A DNA stretch of 64,000 nt. Source: Nocardia sp. XZ_19_385. Its GTDB lineage: Bacteria > Actinomycetota > Actinomycetes > Mycobacteriales > Mycobacteriaceae. The notes below the pieces were generated by a model. That model saw only the letters and a program-made list of their open reading frames with translations. It did no database searches and was not told where the DNA came from. The translations under genes were made by a program, and so were the position numbers. Of this stretch, positions 17,308 through 27,424 are shown one piece after another (positions within the stretch are counted from its first letter, which is position 1; every line of letters starts with the position of its first letter). The stretch is from NCBI RefSeq assembly GCF_015355755.1, contig NZ_JACVEE010000001.1, positions 930,001-994,000 on the forward strand, written 5' to 3'.

Positions 17308-18528
17308 CTAGTTCCTTCGCTTGTGCCGTTTCCCGCTCGGTCGCGCACCCGGCTCCGGGGTCTGCCCGGCGGCGCGACGCAGCTCGGCCTCCGAGGGCGG
17401 CCGTCCGGTGGCGGCGACGGCCCGCTGCTCGGCGGCGGCCAGCGCCCGCGCGCTGGCCACGCCCGACCGCTTGGCCAGCACCTTCTTGGTGTGCGCGGCC
17501 ACCGGACCGAAGCGTTCCTTGAGCGAGACCAGCAGCGGGGTCGCGAAGAAGATCGACGAGTAGGTGCCGACCAGCAGACCGACCATCTGCACCAGCGCCA
17601 GGTCCTTCAAGGTGCCCACGCCGAGCAGCCAGACCGCGATCACCAGCAGGCCGACGATCGGCAGGATGCCGATGAGCGCGGTGTTGATGGAACGCATGAA
17701 CGTCTGGTTGACCGCGAGATTGGCCTGTTCGGCATAGGTGCGGCGGTTCACGTGCAGCACGCCCCTGGTGTTCTCCTCGACCTTGTCGAACACGATCACC
17801 GAGTCGTACAGCGAGAAGCCGAGGATGGTGAGGATGCCGATCACGGTTGCCGGCGAAACCTCCAGGCCGACAAGGGAATAGATGCCAGCGGTGACGGCGA
17901 CGTCGAAGACCATCGCGGCCAGCGCGGCGATCGCCATGTCCCGTTCGAAGCGGATCGTGATGTAGACCGCGACGATTGCCAGGAACACCGCGAGCGCGAT
18001 CAGCGCCTTCTTGGTGATCTGGCTACCCCAGGTCTCGCTCACATCCGAGACGCTGATCGCCGCGATATTCGGTTTGCCGCTGGAGTCCTTCGGCTGGAAC
18101 TCGGTATAGAGCGCGGCCTGCAACTTCTCGACCTGGCCCTGATTGAGGGCCTCGGAGCGGATCAGCATATTGCTGGTCGCGCCCGCGCCGACCTTCTGCA
18201 CCGACTCCGGATCGGTGCCGACGGCGCCGCGGTAGACGTCCTCGACCTGACTCTGCTCGACCGAACCCGGGAACTGAATCCGGGTGCCGCCCTCGAAGTC
18301 GATGCCGAAGTTGAAGCCGCGGAACAGGATGCTGGCCAACGAGATCAGCAGGATGACGGCGGTGATGAGGTACCACATCCGGCGGCGGCCGATCACGTCG
18401 ATCGCGCCGGTGCCGGTGTAGAGCCGGCTGAAGAAGCCGTGCTGGGACTTCGTATCGAAGTTGGCGTCGTAGTCCACGGCGTCCTCGGTGTCCCGCTTGC
18501 GCAGCGACGGGCTGGTCTGGTTGCTCAT
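17308..18528 (-). CDS. secF: protein translocase subunit SecF
   Basis: A 406-residue subunit of the SecDF membrane complex that uses proton motive force to help pull proteins across the membrane. Seen: a first helix near residues 50-70, [15 protein letters not shown] after it, then five more helices, with [10 protein letters not shown] and [17 protein letters not shown] characteristic of SecF. The N-terminal cytoplasmic leader and the basic, disordered C-terminal tail (about 60 residues ending RHKRRN) are typical of actinomycetes. The ATG overlaps the secD stop by four bases. Confidence 0.97.
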   Translation of the reverse strand: MSNQTSPSLRKRDTEDAVDYDANFDTKSQHGFFSRLYTGTGAIDVIGRRRMWYLITAVILLISLASILFRGFNFGIDFEGGTRIQFPGSVEQSQVEDVYRGAVGTDPESVQKVGAGATSNMLIRSEALNQGQVEKLQAALYTEFQPKDSSGKPNIAAISVSDVSETWGSQITKKALIALAVFLAIVAVYITIRFERDMAIAALAAMVFDVAVTAGIYSLVGLEVSPATVIGILTILGFSLYDSVIVFDKVEENTRGVLHVNRRTYAEQANLAVNQTFMRSINTALIGILPIVGLLVIAVWLLGVGTLKDLALVQMVGLLVGTYSSIFFATPLLVSLKERFGPVAAHTKKVLAKRSGVASARALAAAEQRAVAATGRPPSEAELRRAAGQTPEPGARPSGKRHKRRN

Positions 18529-20246
18529 CGAGTCCTCACACCTTCGGAGAGTGCGGCGCCGGCGGCCCGGCGTTCCCGCGCCACCTCTTGGATCGCGCCC
18601 AAGCCGTTCACGCCGGGCTTGGCCCAGAACTGCGAGCGCGAGGCCAGCATGACCAGCGGCATGGTCACCAGCACCACCACGACGACGTCGAGGACGGTGG
18701 TGAGCCCGAGGGTGAACGCGAAGCCCTTCACCTGCCCGACCGCGAGAAGGTAGAGCACGGCGGAGGCGATGAGGCTGACCGCGTTACCGGACAGGATGGT
18801 GCGCCGGGCCCGGGCCCAGCCGCGTGGCACGGCGGAACGGAAGCTGCGGCCTTCCCGCATTTCGTCCTTGATGCGTTCGAAGAACACCACGAACGAGTCG
18901 GCGGTCATACCGATACCGATGATCAGACCGGCGATACCGGCCAGGTCCAGGGTGAACCCGATCCAGCGGCCGAGCAGCACCATGATGCCGTACACCGCGA
19001 GACCCGAGGCGAAAAGCGAGAGGGCGGTGAGGAATCCGAGCATCCGGTAGTACGCCAAGCAGTAGAGCAGCACGACCAGCAGACCGATCGCACCGGCCAG
19101 CAGACCCGCACGCAGTGAGGACAGACCCAGTGTCGCCGACACCGTTTCGGCTTCGGAGGTCTGGAACGACAGCGGCAGCGAACCGTACTTCAGGGTGTTC
19201 GCGAGTTCCTTGGAGCTGGCGGCGGTGAAGTTGCCCGAGATCGTGGTGCGGCCGCCCAGCTGCGGGCCCTGCTGCACGACGGGGGCGGAGACCACGCGCG
19301 AGTCGAGCACGAACGCGACCCGGTTCTGCGGGGACTGCTGCTTGATCGCGTCGCCGGTGATGGCGGCCCAGGCGTCACTGCCGCCGGACTTGAACTCCAG
19401 GTTCACTTCGTGGCGCGCCTGCTGGGAGTTCAGGCCCGCGGTGGCGTCCTTGATCTCCTGGCCGTCGATCTTGCTCGGGCCGAGCAGGTACACCTCGGAG
19501 CTCTGCGATCCGGGGATCGAGCAGGTGATCAGCGGCAGGGTCGGATCGTCGTTGCCGGCCAGCGGGTCCGGCTTGGAGCAGTCCAGGGCCAGCACCGCGG
19601 CCTGCTGCACCGCGGGATCGGCGCTCTGCCGGGTCGCCCTGGCTTCGGCGATTTCCTTCTGCGCGATTTCCTGCGGCGTCAGGCCGCCGGTATCGGCGGG
19701 CGGCTGCGTGGGCGCCTGCGCCGGGAAGACACGGGGCTGCGGCGCGGGTTCCGCGGGCGGCACCTCGGCGGGCGGCTGATCGGCCGGCGGGACGACGGGC
19801 GGCGCCTCGGGGGCCGGCGCCGGCTGCGTCGCGTTCTGCGTGGGCACCTTGCCGTCGGGACCGACCGGGATCGCGGCCAGCACCGGGCGGATGTAGAGCT
19901 TGGCCGTAGTGGCCAGTGCCCGCGCCTGCTGCCCGTCGTCACCGGGCACGGTGATGACGATGTTGTCGCCGTCGATGACGACTTCGGAACCGCCGACACC
20001 GAGACCGTTGACGCGGTTCTCGATGATCTCCTGCGCCTTCTTCAGGCTGTCCTGGCTCGGCTTGCTGCCGTCGGGCGTACGGGCGGTCAGCGTGACCCGG
20101 GTACCACCCTGCAGGTCGATGCCGAGCTTGGGCGTCGGGGCTTTGTCCCCGGTGAAGAACACCAGCGCATAGATCACGGCCAGCAGCGCGGCGTAGACGC
20201 CGAGCAGCCGGAGCGGATGTTGCGCCGATCCCTGAGAAGGTGGCAC
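18525..20246 (-). CDS. secD: protein translocase subunit SecD
   Basis: A 573-residue partner of SecF. Seen: the first helix, [17 protein letters not shown], the large extracytoplasmic P1 domain, then [31 protein letters not shown] and the membrane block [28 protein letters not shown] proline/alanine-rich insert (about residues 130-180) lies inside P1, which is common in this lineage. The GTG start has AGGAG nine bases upstream. It is coupled to secF and follows yajC by about 100 nt. Confidence 0.97.
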   Translation of the reverse strand: MPPSQGSAQHPLRLLGVYAALLAVIYALVFFTGDKAPTPKLGIDLQGGTRVTLTARTPDGSKPSQDSLKKAQEIIENRVNGLGVGGSEVVIDGDNIVITVPGDDGQQARALATTAKLYIRPVLAAIPVGPDGKVPTQNATQPAPAPEAPPVVPPADQPPAEVPPAEPAPQPRVFPAQAPTQPPADTGGLTPQEIAQKEIAEARATRQSADPAVQQAAVLALDCSKPDPLAGNDDPTLPLITCSIPGSQSSEVYLLGPSKIDGQEIKDATAGLNSQQARHEVNLEFKSGGSDAWAAITGDAIKQQSPQNRVAFVLDSRVVSAPVVQQGPQLGGRTTISGNFTAASSKELANTLKYGSLPLSFQTSEAETVSATLGLSSLRAGLLAGAIGLLVVLLYCLAYYRMLGFLTALSLFASGLAVYGIMVLLGRWIGFTLDLAGIAGLIIGIGMTADSFVVFFERIKDEMREGRSFRSAVPRGWARARRTILSGNAVSLIASAVLYLLAVGQVKGFAFTLGLTTVLDVVVVVLVTMPLVMLASRSQFWAKPGVNGLGAIQEVARERRAAGAALSEGVRTR

Positions 20247-20347
20247 AGCAGGTATCTCCTAGGCGGAAGTCGAGTGGAACACGAGCACAAGCGCGCACGC
20301 GCCCGGGCAGCGCTCAACGATAGAGCTCCGGGCGGCGCGGCGGTAGG

Positions 20348-20701
20348 TCAGTCCTTGGTCAGCCGGGGCTGCTCGGGCGCATCTTCGACGACAACCGTGG
20401 ACTCTTCGGCAGCCGGGGTCACCGCTTCCGGCTCGGCGGCGGTGACGGTCTCGTCGGTGCGGATCTCGCGGATCGCCGACCGCATCCAGGTGGTGACGAC
20501 CTCCTCGGCGATCTCCAGGTCGACGGTGTCCTCGTCGACGTCGACAACCGTGCCGTACAGACCCGACGTGGTGATGACGCCGACGCCGACCTGAAGGCCG
20601 GCTTGCATATCGGCCACCTTCGCCTGGTGCTTACGCTGGCTGCGGAACTGGAAAAACATCAGCGCGGCCAAGCCGACCGCCATGATGAGCAGAAGGTCCA
20701 T
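20348..20701 (-). CDS. yajC: preprotein translocase accessory protein YajC
   Basis: A 117-residue single-pass membrane protein that associates with SecDF. An N-terminal helix (DLLLIMAVGLAALMFFQFR) precedes the typical QRKHQAKVADMQAGLQVGVGVITTSGLYGTVVDV. The acidic tail is variable. It opens the yajC-secD-secF operon. Confidence 0.94.
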   Translation of the reverse strand: MDLLLIMAVGLAALMFFQFRSQRKHQAKVADMQAGLQVGVGVITTSGLYGTVVDVDEDTVDLEIAEEVVTTWMRSAIREIRTDETVTAAEPEAVTPAAEESTVVVEDAPEQPRLTKD

Positions 20702-20789
20702 CGTCGAAGTCAGTCCCTAATCTTGTGGATGAATGGGCATTACGCCCATAGTCTGCCAGTTCCTGTATCGACCGCCACACCGGCACGCC

Positions 20790-22280
20790 TCAAGCGGCTC
20801 CGAACGAATAGTCGTCGAGCGGGAAGCTCACCGCCTGCTTGTGCGTGCTGACGGTGCTGTTCGGGCGCAGCAGCGCCGCCTCACCGTGCTGGTTGAAGTA
20901 GTAGCTACGGGCGGTCGAGCAGTCGCCGCCGTAGAACACCGAGGCGCCGAGCTTGTCGGTGACCTGATCCAGGAAGCGATCATTGGCCTGCTGGGTGACC
21001 TCGAAGGTGTGCTCGCCGCGCCGGAACATCTCACCGAAGAGGCGGGCGATGTGCTTCATCTGCCCCTCGATGGTGGTGAAGTAGGACAGGCCGCTGTAGG
21101 AGTACGGGCTGTTCAGGCTCAGGAAGTTCGGGAATTTCGGCACCGTGATGCCCTCGTAGGCCTGGAAGCGGTTGTCGCGCCACCACTTTCCGAGGTTCAC
21201 GCCCTCGCGGCCGATGATCTCGATGGCCGGGAAGTTCACGTCCCACAGGTTGAAGCCGGTGGCCAGGATCAGGGTGTCGATCTCGGTCTTGTGGCCGTCG
21301 GCGGTGACGATGCCGTCGGCTTCGATGCGCTCGATCGAGTTGGTCTCCAAGTGCACGTGCGGCTGGTTGAAGACCTTGAAGTAGTGATTGGAGAAGGTGG
21401 GGCGCTTGCAGCCGAAGTCGTACTTCGGGGTGAGCTGCTTGCGGGTCTGCTTGTCGCGGACCTGCGCGAACAGGTGCGCCTTGGCGAGTGCGGCGGCGGC
21501 TTTGTTCAGCGGCTTGGCCTGCTTGTAGTGCAGGACGCCGACCACCATCAGCGCTTCCAGCATGGTCGTGTTGACCAGGCGCGCGGCCTTCTGCGTGGTC
21601 GGGACTTTGGCGAACAGCTTCTGCACCGGGGCCGGGATCTTGGCGTCGACCTTCGGAACCACCCAGATCGGGGTGCGCTGGAAGACGGTCAGCTCGGCGA
21701 CCTTCTTCGCGGCCTCGGGGACCAGCTGCACGGCGGTGGCGCCGGTGCCGATGATCGCGGCCTTGCGGCCGGTCAGGTCGAAATCGTCCTCCCACGCGGT
21801 GGTGTGGATGATCTTGCCCTGGAAGGTCTCGATGCCAGGGAACGGCGGGGTATAGGGCTGGGAGAGGAAGCCCGTGGCGGTGAGAAGGTAACGGCCGGTC
21901 AATGTTTCAGCACCGCCCTCGATCGACACCACCCACTGCTGGTTTTCCTCCTCCCAGCGGGCGCCGTCGACGACCGTGGAGAACCGCATCCGGCGGCGCA
22001 GGCCGTACTTCTCGGCGACGTGCTCGGCGTAGCGCTTGAGCTCCTTGCCCGGCGCGAACAAACGCGACCAGAACGGGTTGGGCTCGAAAGAATAGGAGTA
22101 CGTGACCGAGGCGATGTCGACGGCCAGACCCGGGTAGTGGTTGACGTGCCAGGTGCCGCCCAGATCGGCCTCCCGCTCCAGGATCACGTAATTGCTCAGG
22201 CCGAGCCGGTCGAGCTCGATGCCCGCACCCATTCCGCCGAATCCCGCACCGACCACGATGGCATCGAATTGAGGCGCCAC
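20790..22280 (-). CDS. flavin-containing Baeyer-Villiger-type monooxygenase
   Basis: A 496-residue NADPH/FAD monooxygenase. The FAD Rossmann motif is VVGAGFGGMGAG near the start, followed by GGTWHVNHYPGLAVD. The Baeyer-Villiger fingerprint FxGxxxHxxxW appears as FQGKIIHTTAW near residue 160, and the NADPH Rossmann as IIGTGATAVQ. LILATGFNLWD is the late ATG motif. Such enzymes insert oxygen into ketones or oxidise heteroatoms; the substrate is unknown. The GTG start follows CTGGAGG. It is divergent from a TetR gene, with palindromes between them, so it is probably repressed until a substrate appears. Confidence 0.9.
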   Translation of the reverse strand: MAPQFDAIVVGAGFGGMGAGIELDRLGLSNYVILEREADLGGTWHVNHYPGLAVDIASVTYSYSFEPNPFWSRLFAPGKELKRYAEHVAEKYGLRRRMRFSTVVDGARWEEENQQWVVSIEGGAETLTGRYLLTATGFLSQPYTPPFPGIETFQGKIIHTTAWEDDFDLTGRKAAIIGTGATAVQLVPEAAKKVAELTVFQRTPIWVVPKVDAKIPAPVQKLFAKVPTTQKAARLVNTTMLEALMVVGVLHYKQAKPLNKAAAALAKAHLFAQVRDKQTRKQLTPKYDFGCKRPTFSNHYFKVFNQPHVHLETNSIERIEADGIVTADGHKTEIDTLILATGFNLWDVNFPAIEIIGREGVNLGKWWRDNRFQAYEGITVPKFPNFLSLNSPYSYSGLSYFTTIEGQMKHIARLFGEMFRRGEHTFEVTQQANDRFLDQVTDKLGASVFYGGDCSTARSYYFNQHGEAALLRPNSTVSTHKQAVSFPLDDYSFGAA

Positions 22281-22297
22281 GTCGAACCTCCAGATTT

Positions 22298-22340
22298 GTG
22301 ACTCTTATGTCACGGAATGACACATCATTCCGTTTGTGAC
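22298..22340. promoter_or_regulatory. operator cluster between TetR gene and monooxygenase gene
   Basis: Contains a perfect CGGAATGA/TCATTCCG inverted repeat with a 4-bp spacer, plus TTTGTGAC occurring twice and a GTGAC/GTCAC pair. It lies between divergent starts, which is where a TetR repressor controlling both genes would bind. Confidence 0.55.
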
Positions 22341-22358
22341 GACTGTATCATCGGCCCG

Positions 22359-23009
22359 ATGACGAAGCCACCGATCCGAGCCCCCCGAGCGGTGGCAGGC
22401 AGCGCCGTAGCGCGTCGTAAAGCCGAACTGCGCCAAAGCATCATCGACACCGCATTCGTCTGCTTCGCGGAGAAGGGCTATCACGCCACCGGTATCGCCG
22501 ATATCGCAGGTCAGCTGGGTATCGGGCACGGCACGTTCTACCGCTACTTCAGCAATAAACGCGACATCATCGACCACGTCATCGACGATCTGGCGGGGCG
22601 CATCGTCGAAACGCTGGGCACCGAGAACGCCCCCGACGCGGCCACCAGCCTTGACGAATACCGCGCGCAGCTGGACCGGATCGGCACCGCCCTGACCCGG
22701 ATCCTGATCCAGGACCGGCGGATCGCCCAGCTGCTGCTGTTCCACGCCACCGGGATCGACGACGAACTCACCGCCCGGCTCTACGGCCTGCTCGATACCG
22801 CCGACGCGCTGACCGCGGGATATCTGGAGCACGGCGTCGAACTCGGTTATCTGCGTGCCGATCTCGACACCCTCAATACCGCCAAGGCGGTCACCGGCAT
22901 GCTGCTCGCCGGGATTGTGCACGGTCTGCGCGATCCCGACGAAGCCGCCATCGAAGCGCTCACCGAGGCGATCCGCCGTTTACTCATCGACGGCGTGCGC
23001 AAGGACTGA
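22359..23009 (+). CDS. TetR-family transcriptional regulator
   Basis: A 216-residue repressor with an N-terminal helix-turn-helix: [43 protein letters not shown]. The C-terminal helical domain for ligand binding shows no named signature. The ATG was chosen 42 nt inside the longest frame, because the longer version would put coding sequence over the palindrome. The divergent monooxygenase gene is the obvious target. Confidence 0.9.
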   Translation: MTKPPIRAPRAVAGSAVARRKAELRQSIIDTAFVCFAEKGYHATGIADIAGQLGIGHGTFYRYFSNKRDIIDHVIDDLAGRIVETLGTENAPDAATSLDEYRAQLDRIGTALTRILIQDRRIAQLLLFHATGIDDELTARLYGLLDTADALTAGYLEHGVELGYLRADLDTLNTAKAVTGMLLAGIVHGLRDPDEAAIEALTEAIRRLLIDGVRKD

Positions 23010-23076
23010 GATCGGTTGGGCGCGTTCAGCAAAGACTGAGCACCGCGTGTCGGACCCTGACACAATATTTCGAGTG

Positions 23077-23643
23077 ATGACCCCCGAGGACGTGAGCCGG
23101 ATCCATTTCGCCATGCCACCGGTCGGGCATCGCGGCTACCACGCGGACGAGGTCGACGCGTTCCTGGAGTTGGTCGCCTCGACGCTGGAGGGAACAGGGG
23201 TGCTCACCGCCGACGATGTGCGGCACGTGCACTTCGACGCGCCCCGCTTCGGTGGGCGCGGATACCAGGCCGATCAGGTCGACGAGTTCCTCGACCGGGT
23301 GCGGATCGAGCTGGAGATCCGGCAGCGCGGAACCCGGCCGGTTCCCGCCGCCGCCAACGGTTCCGAGCCCGCCGCCCTCTTAACCCCCGATGACGTGCAC
23401 CGGATGCGATTCACCTCGGCGCCCGTGGGACGGCGGGGGTATCACGAAGAGGAGGTCGACGCGTTCATGGATCTCGTCGCCGCCACGCTCGCGCACGGTA
23501 CGCCGGGCAGTCTCACCATCGCGGACGTGCGCGGTGTGCATTTCACCGAAGCGCGGCTCGGGACAAGGGGTTACGCGCGCGACGAAGTGGATGCGTTCAT
23601 GGACTTGGTGATCACGGCGCTCGAAAAGAGCCACCACCACTGA
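23077..23643 (+). CDS. protein of four tandem DivIVA N-terminal (DivI1A) domains
   Basis: A 188-residue protein composed of four copies of the DivIVA-type module at about residues 5-38, 46-80, 105-139 and 149-183. Each has a V-x-x-(I/V/M)-x-F start, an RGY motif (19-21, 61-63, 120-122, 164-166) and an E-V-D-A-F-type helix. In DivIVA/Wag31 this module binds negatively curved membrane and is followed by a long coiled coil; here there is no coiled coil. The protein ends KSHHH. The ATG start is tentative; GTG codons lie just upstream and no clear ribosome site is seen, so a leaderless mRNA is possible. Role unknown, perhaps at the membrane or pole. Confidence 0.85.
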   Translation: MTPEDVSRIHFAMPPVGHRGYHADEVDAFLELVASTLEGTGVLTADDVRHVHFDAPRFGGRGYQADQVDEFLDRVRIELEIRQRGTRPVPAAANGSEPAALLTPDDVHRMRFTSAPVGRRGYHEEEVDAFMDLVAATLAHGTPGSLTIADVRGVHFTEARLGTRGYARDEVDAFMDLVITALEKSHHH

Positions 23644-23645
23644 TT

Positions 23646-24161
23646 TCAGCCCTGGATGCTGTGCAGTTCGGCTTCGCGCAGGTCATCCGGGAAGACGAAG
23701 CGGCGGAACGCCCAGAAGCGGAAACCCATCGCCAGCAGGACGCCGAGGATCTGGCCGGTGACGAAGTTGGCGACCGCCTGGGTGAGCGGGCCGACGTGCG
23801 GCACCCGCAGATTCAGGACGTAGAGCGAGATCGCCTGCGGCAGCAGGGTGACGGCGATGCCCAGGGCGCTGACCGCGAAGAACAGGGCCGCCTCGTGGTG
23901 GCGCTGGCGACCGCCGCGGGTCCGGAAGGACCATTCGCGATTGAGGATGTAGGACGCGATGATCGCGATCAGCACACCCAGCAGCCGCGCTGTCAGCGGT
24001 TTCTCACCGAGCACCGTCAGCTTCGCCGCGTACACCACACCGGTATCGATGAACCAAGTGACGGCGCCGACCACCGCGAATTTCATCAGCTCGCGGTGCT
24101 GTATCGCCTTGGAGCGATAGGGCTCCGGCAAACGATCGACAACAGACTGCACCACGGTCAT
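23646..24161 (-). CDS. GtrA-family membrane protein
   Basis: A 171-residue protein with four transmembrane helices and the GtrA signature: ELMKFAVVGAVTWFIDTGVVY in helix 1, SYILNREWSFR between helices 2 and 3 and GFRFWAFRRFVFP at the end. The family is thought to move polyprenyl-linked sugars across the membrane for cell-wall polysaccharide modification. No glycosyltransferase is next to it. It converges on the DivIVA-like gene with a 2-nt gap. The ATG that begins the family-like sequence was used. Confidence 0.9.
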   Translation of the reverse strand: MTVVQSVVDRLPEPYRSKAIQHRELMKFAVVGAVTWFIDTGVVYAAKLTVLGEKPLTARLLGVLIAIIASYILNREWSFRTRGGRQRHHEAALFFAVSALGIAVTLLPQAISLYVLNLRVPHVGPLTQAVANFVTGQILGVLLAMGFRFWAFRRFVFPDDLREAELHSIQG

Positions 24162-24356
24162 GCAGCCGACTGTAGCGGGGAGATCGACGGCGCGCCCGTC
24201 CAGATACCGGCTGTAACCACGCCCTGGCCGAATTGTGTTGTGACTGCGTTCCTCGCCGCCCCCGCGCTCCGAGTTCGATTGCTGTTGAATTGCTCCCGAT
24301 CGAACGGTGCCAGCGCAGAGCACGATCCAGACAGATGTGGCATACACCTACCTCCA

Positions 24357-24403
24357 ACTCTGAGCGACAATCGACGGCACCAAACCGGATTGTCGCTCAG
24401 AGT
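24357..24403. terminator. 16-bp perfect hairpin after ruvB
   Basis: Arms ACTCTGAGCGACAATC and its exact complement around a 15-nt loop, about 50 nt after the ruvB stop. Likely ends ruvCAB transcription. No T-run, so a mobile-element remnant cannot be excluded. The rest of the 290-nt gap before GtrA holds nothing else recognised. Confidence 0.5.
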
Positions 24404-24450
24404 GGAGACACATCCCCCTGCTGGAAAAGAGCCGCAGCTGACGCCAGGAA

Positions 24451-25575
24451 TTAGCTGCCCGCAGGCGAGGGACGGTTGAAGAGGTCCAGGGTCGGCTGGG
24501 GCTCGCGGGCACGGACGTCGATGGAACCGAACGCCAAGTCGGCGGGTGGGACCAGACCGAGATGCTCCCAGGCTGCGGCCGTGGCGACGCGCCCGCGTGG
24601 CGTGCGGGCGACCATTCCTGCGCGGACCAAGAAGGGCTCGCAGACCTCCTCGACGGTGGCAGCTTCCTCCCCCACCGCGACGGCGAGGGTGGAGACGCCG
24701 ACGGGACCGCCGTTGAAACCGCGTACCAGAGCGGTCAATACAGCGCGGTCCAAGCGGTCCAAGCCCAAGACGTCGACGTCATAGACCTCGAGGGCGGCCT
24801 GGGCGATGGGCCGGGTGATGCGGCCGTCGGCGCGGACCTCCGCGTAGTCGCGGACGCGGCGCAGCAGCCGGTTGGCGATACGCGGCGTGCCTCGGGAACG
24901 GCCTGCGATCTCGGCGGCGGCGTCGCGTTCGACCTCGACGCCGAGGATCTGGGCCGAGCGCTGCAGGATGCGCAGCAGTTCGTCGGGTTCGTAGAAATCC
25001 ATGTGCCCGGTGAAACCGAAGCGGTCCCGCAGCGGGCCGGTCAGCGCGCCGGAGCGAGTTGTCGCGCCCACCAGGGTGAACGGTGCGATGTCGAGCGGGA
25101 TCGAGGTGGCGCCGGGGCCTTTGCCGACGACCACGTCGACGCGGAAGTCCTCCATCGCCAGGTACAGCATCTCCTCGGCGGGCCGGGCGATGCGGTGGAT
25201 CTCGTCGATGAACAGCACGTCGCCGTCGACCAGGTTGCTGAGCATGGCCGCGAGGTCGCCGGCGCGTTCCAGCGCGGGGCCGGAGGTGATGCGCAGGGCG
25301 GTACCGAGTTCGCCGGCGATGATCATCGCCATCGAGGTCTTGCCGAGGCCGGGCGGACCGGACAGCAGGACGTGATCGGGTGTGCCGCCGCGCTGTTTCG
25401 CGCCGCGCAGCACCAGTGCCAACTGTTCCCGGACGCGCGGCTGGCCGATGAAATCGTCCAGGGATTTCGGGCGCAGGCTGGCTTCGATGTCCCCGTCGGA
25501 CTTCAAATAGCTTGCGGTGACCTGCGATTGCTCATCGGACAAGGTTTCTTCGGGCATGGTCTCGTCGTAATCCAT
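24451..25575 (-). CDS. ruvB: Holliday junction branch migration helicase RuvB
   Basis: The 374-residue AAA+ motor of the RuvABC resolvasome. Seen: [15 protein letters not shown], Walker [11 protein letters not shown] at about 72-81, Walker [20 protein letters not shown], sensor 1 [19 protein letters not shown], and the winged-helix end [18 protein letters not shown]. It lies 6 nt after ruvA, in the order ruvC-ruvA-ruvB. Confidence 0.97.
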   Translation of the reverse strand: MDYDETMPEETLSDEQSQVTASYLKSDGDIEASLRPKSLDDFIGQPRVREQLALVLRGAKQRGGTPDHVLLSGPPGLGKTSMAMIIAGELGTALRITSGPALERAGDLAAMLSNLVDGDVLFIDEIHRIARPAEEMLYLAMEDFRVDVVVGKGPGATSIPLDIAPFTLVGATTRSGALTGPLRDRFGFTGHMDFYEPDELLRILQRSAQILGVEVERDAAAEIAGRSRGTPRIANRLLRRVRDYAEVRADGRITRPIAQAALEVYDVDVLGLDRLDRAVLTALVRGFNGGPVGVSTLAVAVGEEAATVEEVCEPFLVRAGMVARTPRGRVATAAAWEHLGLVPPADLAFGSIDVRAREPQPTLDLFNRPSPAGS

Positions 25576-25581
25576 GGCGGC

Positions 25582-26187
25582 CTATCGGTTCTTACCGAGC
25601 AGGCTCAGCGCGGCGCGCAGGGCGGTGGCGGTGTCGGCGGCGGGCTGTTCGGCCAGGACCGAATCCACGGCTTGCTCGGCCTGTTTCAGCGGGAAGCTGA
25701 GGCCCGTGAGCGCTTCCACCACCTGGTCACGCACCGGCGTGATCGCGACGGCGGGCCCGCTGCCCGGCGGACCTGCCTGCACCGGAATGAGATTGACCTT
25801 GTCGCGCAATTCGACGACCATGCGTTCGGCGCCGCGCTTGCCGATGCCGGGCACGCGGGTCAGAGCCGCCACGTTGCTCTCGGCGAGTGCTTTGCGCAGC
25901 GCTTCGGGCTCGAGTACCGCGAGCACCGCCATGGCCAGGCGCGGGCCCACCCCCGACACGGTTTGCAGCAGACCGAACAGGTCGCGCGATTCGGTGTCGG
26001 CGAACCCGAACAGTGTCTGCGAATCCTCGCGGACGATCATCGCGGTGTAGAGCCGGATCTCCGCGCCGCGGGTGAGCGTGGCCAGCGTCGACGGGGTCGC
26101 GTTCAGGCGGTACCCGATTCCGCCCGCCTCGATCACCGTGTGGTCGAGCGCGATTTCGAGCACCTCACCGCGTACCGACGCGATCAC
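25582..26187 (-). CDS. ruvA: Holliday junction DNA-binding protein RuvA
   Basis: The 201-residue protein that binds four-way junctions as a tetramer and loads RuvB. Seen: [27 protein letters not shown], the OB-fold start; [31 protein letters not shown] with the helix-hairpin-helix; [19 protein letters not shown], the second one; and a C-terminal domain that contacts RuvB. The start codon overlaps the ruvC stop by four bases. Confidence 0.96.
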   Translation of the reverse strand: MIASVRGEVLEIALDHTVIEAGGIGYRLNATPSTLATLTRGAEIRLYTAMIVREDSQTLFGFADTESRDLFGLLQTVSGVGPRLAMAVLAVLEPEALRKALAESNVAALTRVPGIGKRGAERMVVELRDKVNLIPVQAGPPGSGPAVAITPVRDQVVEALTGLSFPLKQAEQAVDSVLAEQPAADTATALRAALSLLGKNR

Positions 26188-26753
26188 CCGCGTACCGCCT
26201 TCCGTTGTTCAGCAAGCTTTTCGGTGTAGCGCCTGCGGACCTCCGCCGCCTGCGCTTCGGCTTTGGCCATGCGATCCAGCAGCGGCGCCCGCCAACAATG
26301 ACAGATCGCCAGAGCCAGCGCATCAGCCGCGTCCGCCGGTTTCGGCGCCACCGCCAACCCGAGGATCCGCGTCACCATCGTCGTCACCTGCGCCTTGCCG
26401 GCGGTGCCGCTACCGGTCACCGATGCTTTCACCTCGCTGGGCGTGTGAAACGCCACGGGTATGCCGCGCCGGGCCGCCGCGAGCGCGATCACCCCGCCGG
26501 CCTGGGCCGTGCCCATCGCGGTGCGCACGTTGTGCTGCGCGAACACGCGCTCGATCGCGACGGCCTCGGGTTTGTGTGTGTCCATCCAGGTTTCGGCCGC
26601 GTCGGCCACCAGCATCAACCGCTGCGCCAGATCCATCTCGGGCGGCGTCCGCACCACGTCCACGGCGATGGCCGTGACCTTCCGGCCGATCCCGCCCTCG
26701 ACCATGCTGATCCCGCACCGGGTGAGCCCGGGGTCCACGCCCATCACCCGCAC
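26184..26753 (-). CDS. ruvC: crossover junction endodeoxyribonuclease RuvC
   Basis: A 189-residue nuclease that resolves Holliday junctions. Seen: [17 protein letters not shown] with the first catalytic Asp, [21 protein letters not shown] with the Glu, [20 protein letters not shown], and [12 protein letters not shown] with the last acidic residues. GTG was chosen because GAGGGG lies at proper spacing; a TTG 27 nt upstream also fits the open frame. Confidence 0.95.
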   Translation of the reverse strand: MRVMGVDPGLTRCGISMVEGGIGRKVTAIAVDVVRTPPEMDLAQRLMLVADAAETWMDTHKPEAVAIERVFAQHNVRTAMGTAQAGGVIALAAARRGIPVAFHTPSEVKASVTGSGTAGKAQVTTMVTRILGLAVAPKPADAADALALAICHCWRAPLLDRMAKAEAQAAEVRRRYTEKLAEQRKAVRG

Positions 26754-26838
26754 GAAAACCCCTCTCGCAGACACGAACAACTGTTCGAGAGTCTAGTGGA
26801 ATCCCACCCGACTCTCTGCAAGGACACTCCCAGTGGGC

Positions 26839-27348
26839 TCAGTTCACCTGAGCGGCGAAGGCAGAGTACGCCGTTTCGTCGAAGAGAACGAACCGCACCT
26901 CCGCGACCTGAGTCGTGCTGCCACGCACCGTTTCCACGGCGATGCGAGCACCGTCGTCCAGGGGCCAGCCGTAGATACCGGTGGAGATGGCGGGAAAGGC
27001 GACCGTGCGCGCGCCGAGTTCGGCTGCGACGCGCAAGGATTCGCGATAACAAGAAGCCAGGAGGTCGGAACGGTCCTCGGTCGCCGACCAGACCGGGCCG
27101 ACGGTGTGGATAACCCAACGGGCGTCCAGCTTGCCCGCCGTAGTCGCTACAGCCTGGCCGGTTTTGAGCCCTTTGCCGTAGTGCGAAGCGCGCAATGCAC
27201 GGCATTCGGCCAGGATTTCGGGGCCGCCTTTGCGGTGGATCGCACCGTCCACTCCCCCGCCGCCGAGCAGCGAGGAGTTGGCCGCGTTGACGATCGCGTC
27301 AACCGATTGCGCGGTGATGTCACCGCGTACCAAAACCAGCGAAACCAT
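26839..27348 (-). CDS. macro-domain protein (probable O-acetyl-ADP-ribose/ADP-ribosyl hydrolase)
   Basis: A 169-residue single macro domain. Seen: [33 protein letters not shown] (start and substrate loop with the Asn and [10 protein letters not shown]), [34 protein letters not shown], and [14 protein letters not shown]. This is the YmdB/MacroD type that removes ADP-ribose from O-acetyl-ADP-ribose or proteins. It is divergent from an arsR gene and shares the palindromic region; no ADP-ribosyltransferase lies nearby. Confidence 0.93.
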   Translation of the reverse strand: MVSLVLVRGDITAQSVDAIVNAANSSLLGGGGVDGAIHRKGGPEILAECRALRASHYGKGLKTGQAVATTAGKLDARWVIHTVGPVWSATEDRSDLLASCYRESLRVAAELGARTVAFPAISTGIYGWPLDDGARIAVETVRGSTTQVAEVRFVLFDETAYSAFAAQVN

Positions 27349-27393
27349 GCGCGAACCCTACCTAGCCGCTCGCGCATCCCGCCTTGGTCTAGA

Positions 27394-27421
27394 CAAAGCG
27401 TAACCATGTGGTTACGCTTTG
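27394..27421. promoter_or_regulatory. 28-bp palindromic operator of the ArsR gene
   Basis: Perfect 13-bp arms (CAAAGCGTAACCA and its complement) separated by TG, ending three bases before the GTG of the arsR gene. Position and symmetry fit an autoregulatory ArsR site; it could also repress the divergent macro-domain gene. Confidence 0.75.
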
Positions 27422-27424
27422 ATC

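Noticed and set aside
24357..24403. Perfect inverted repeat considered as a transposon end or MITE
   Set aside because: Only one copy was seen in the window, there is no target duplication, and it sits where a ruvCAB terminator should be.
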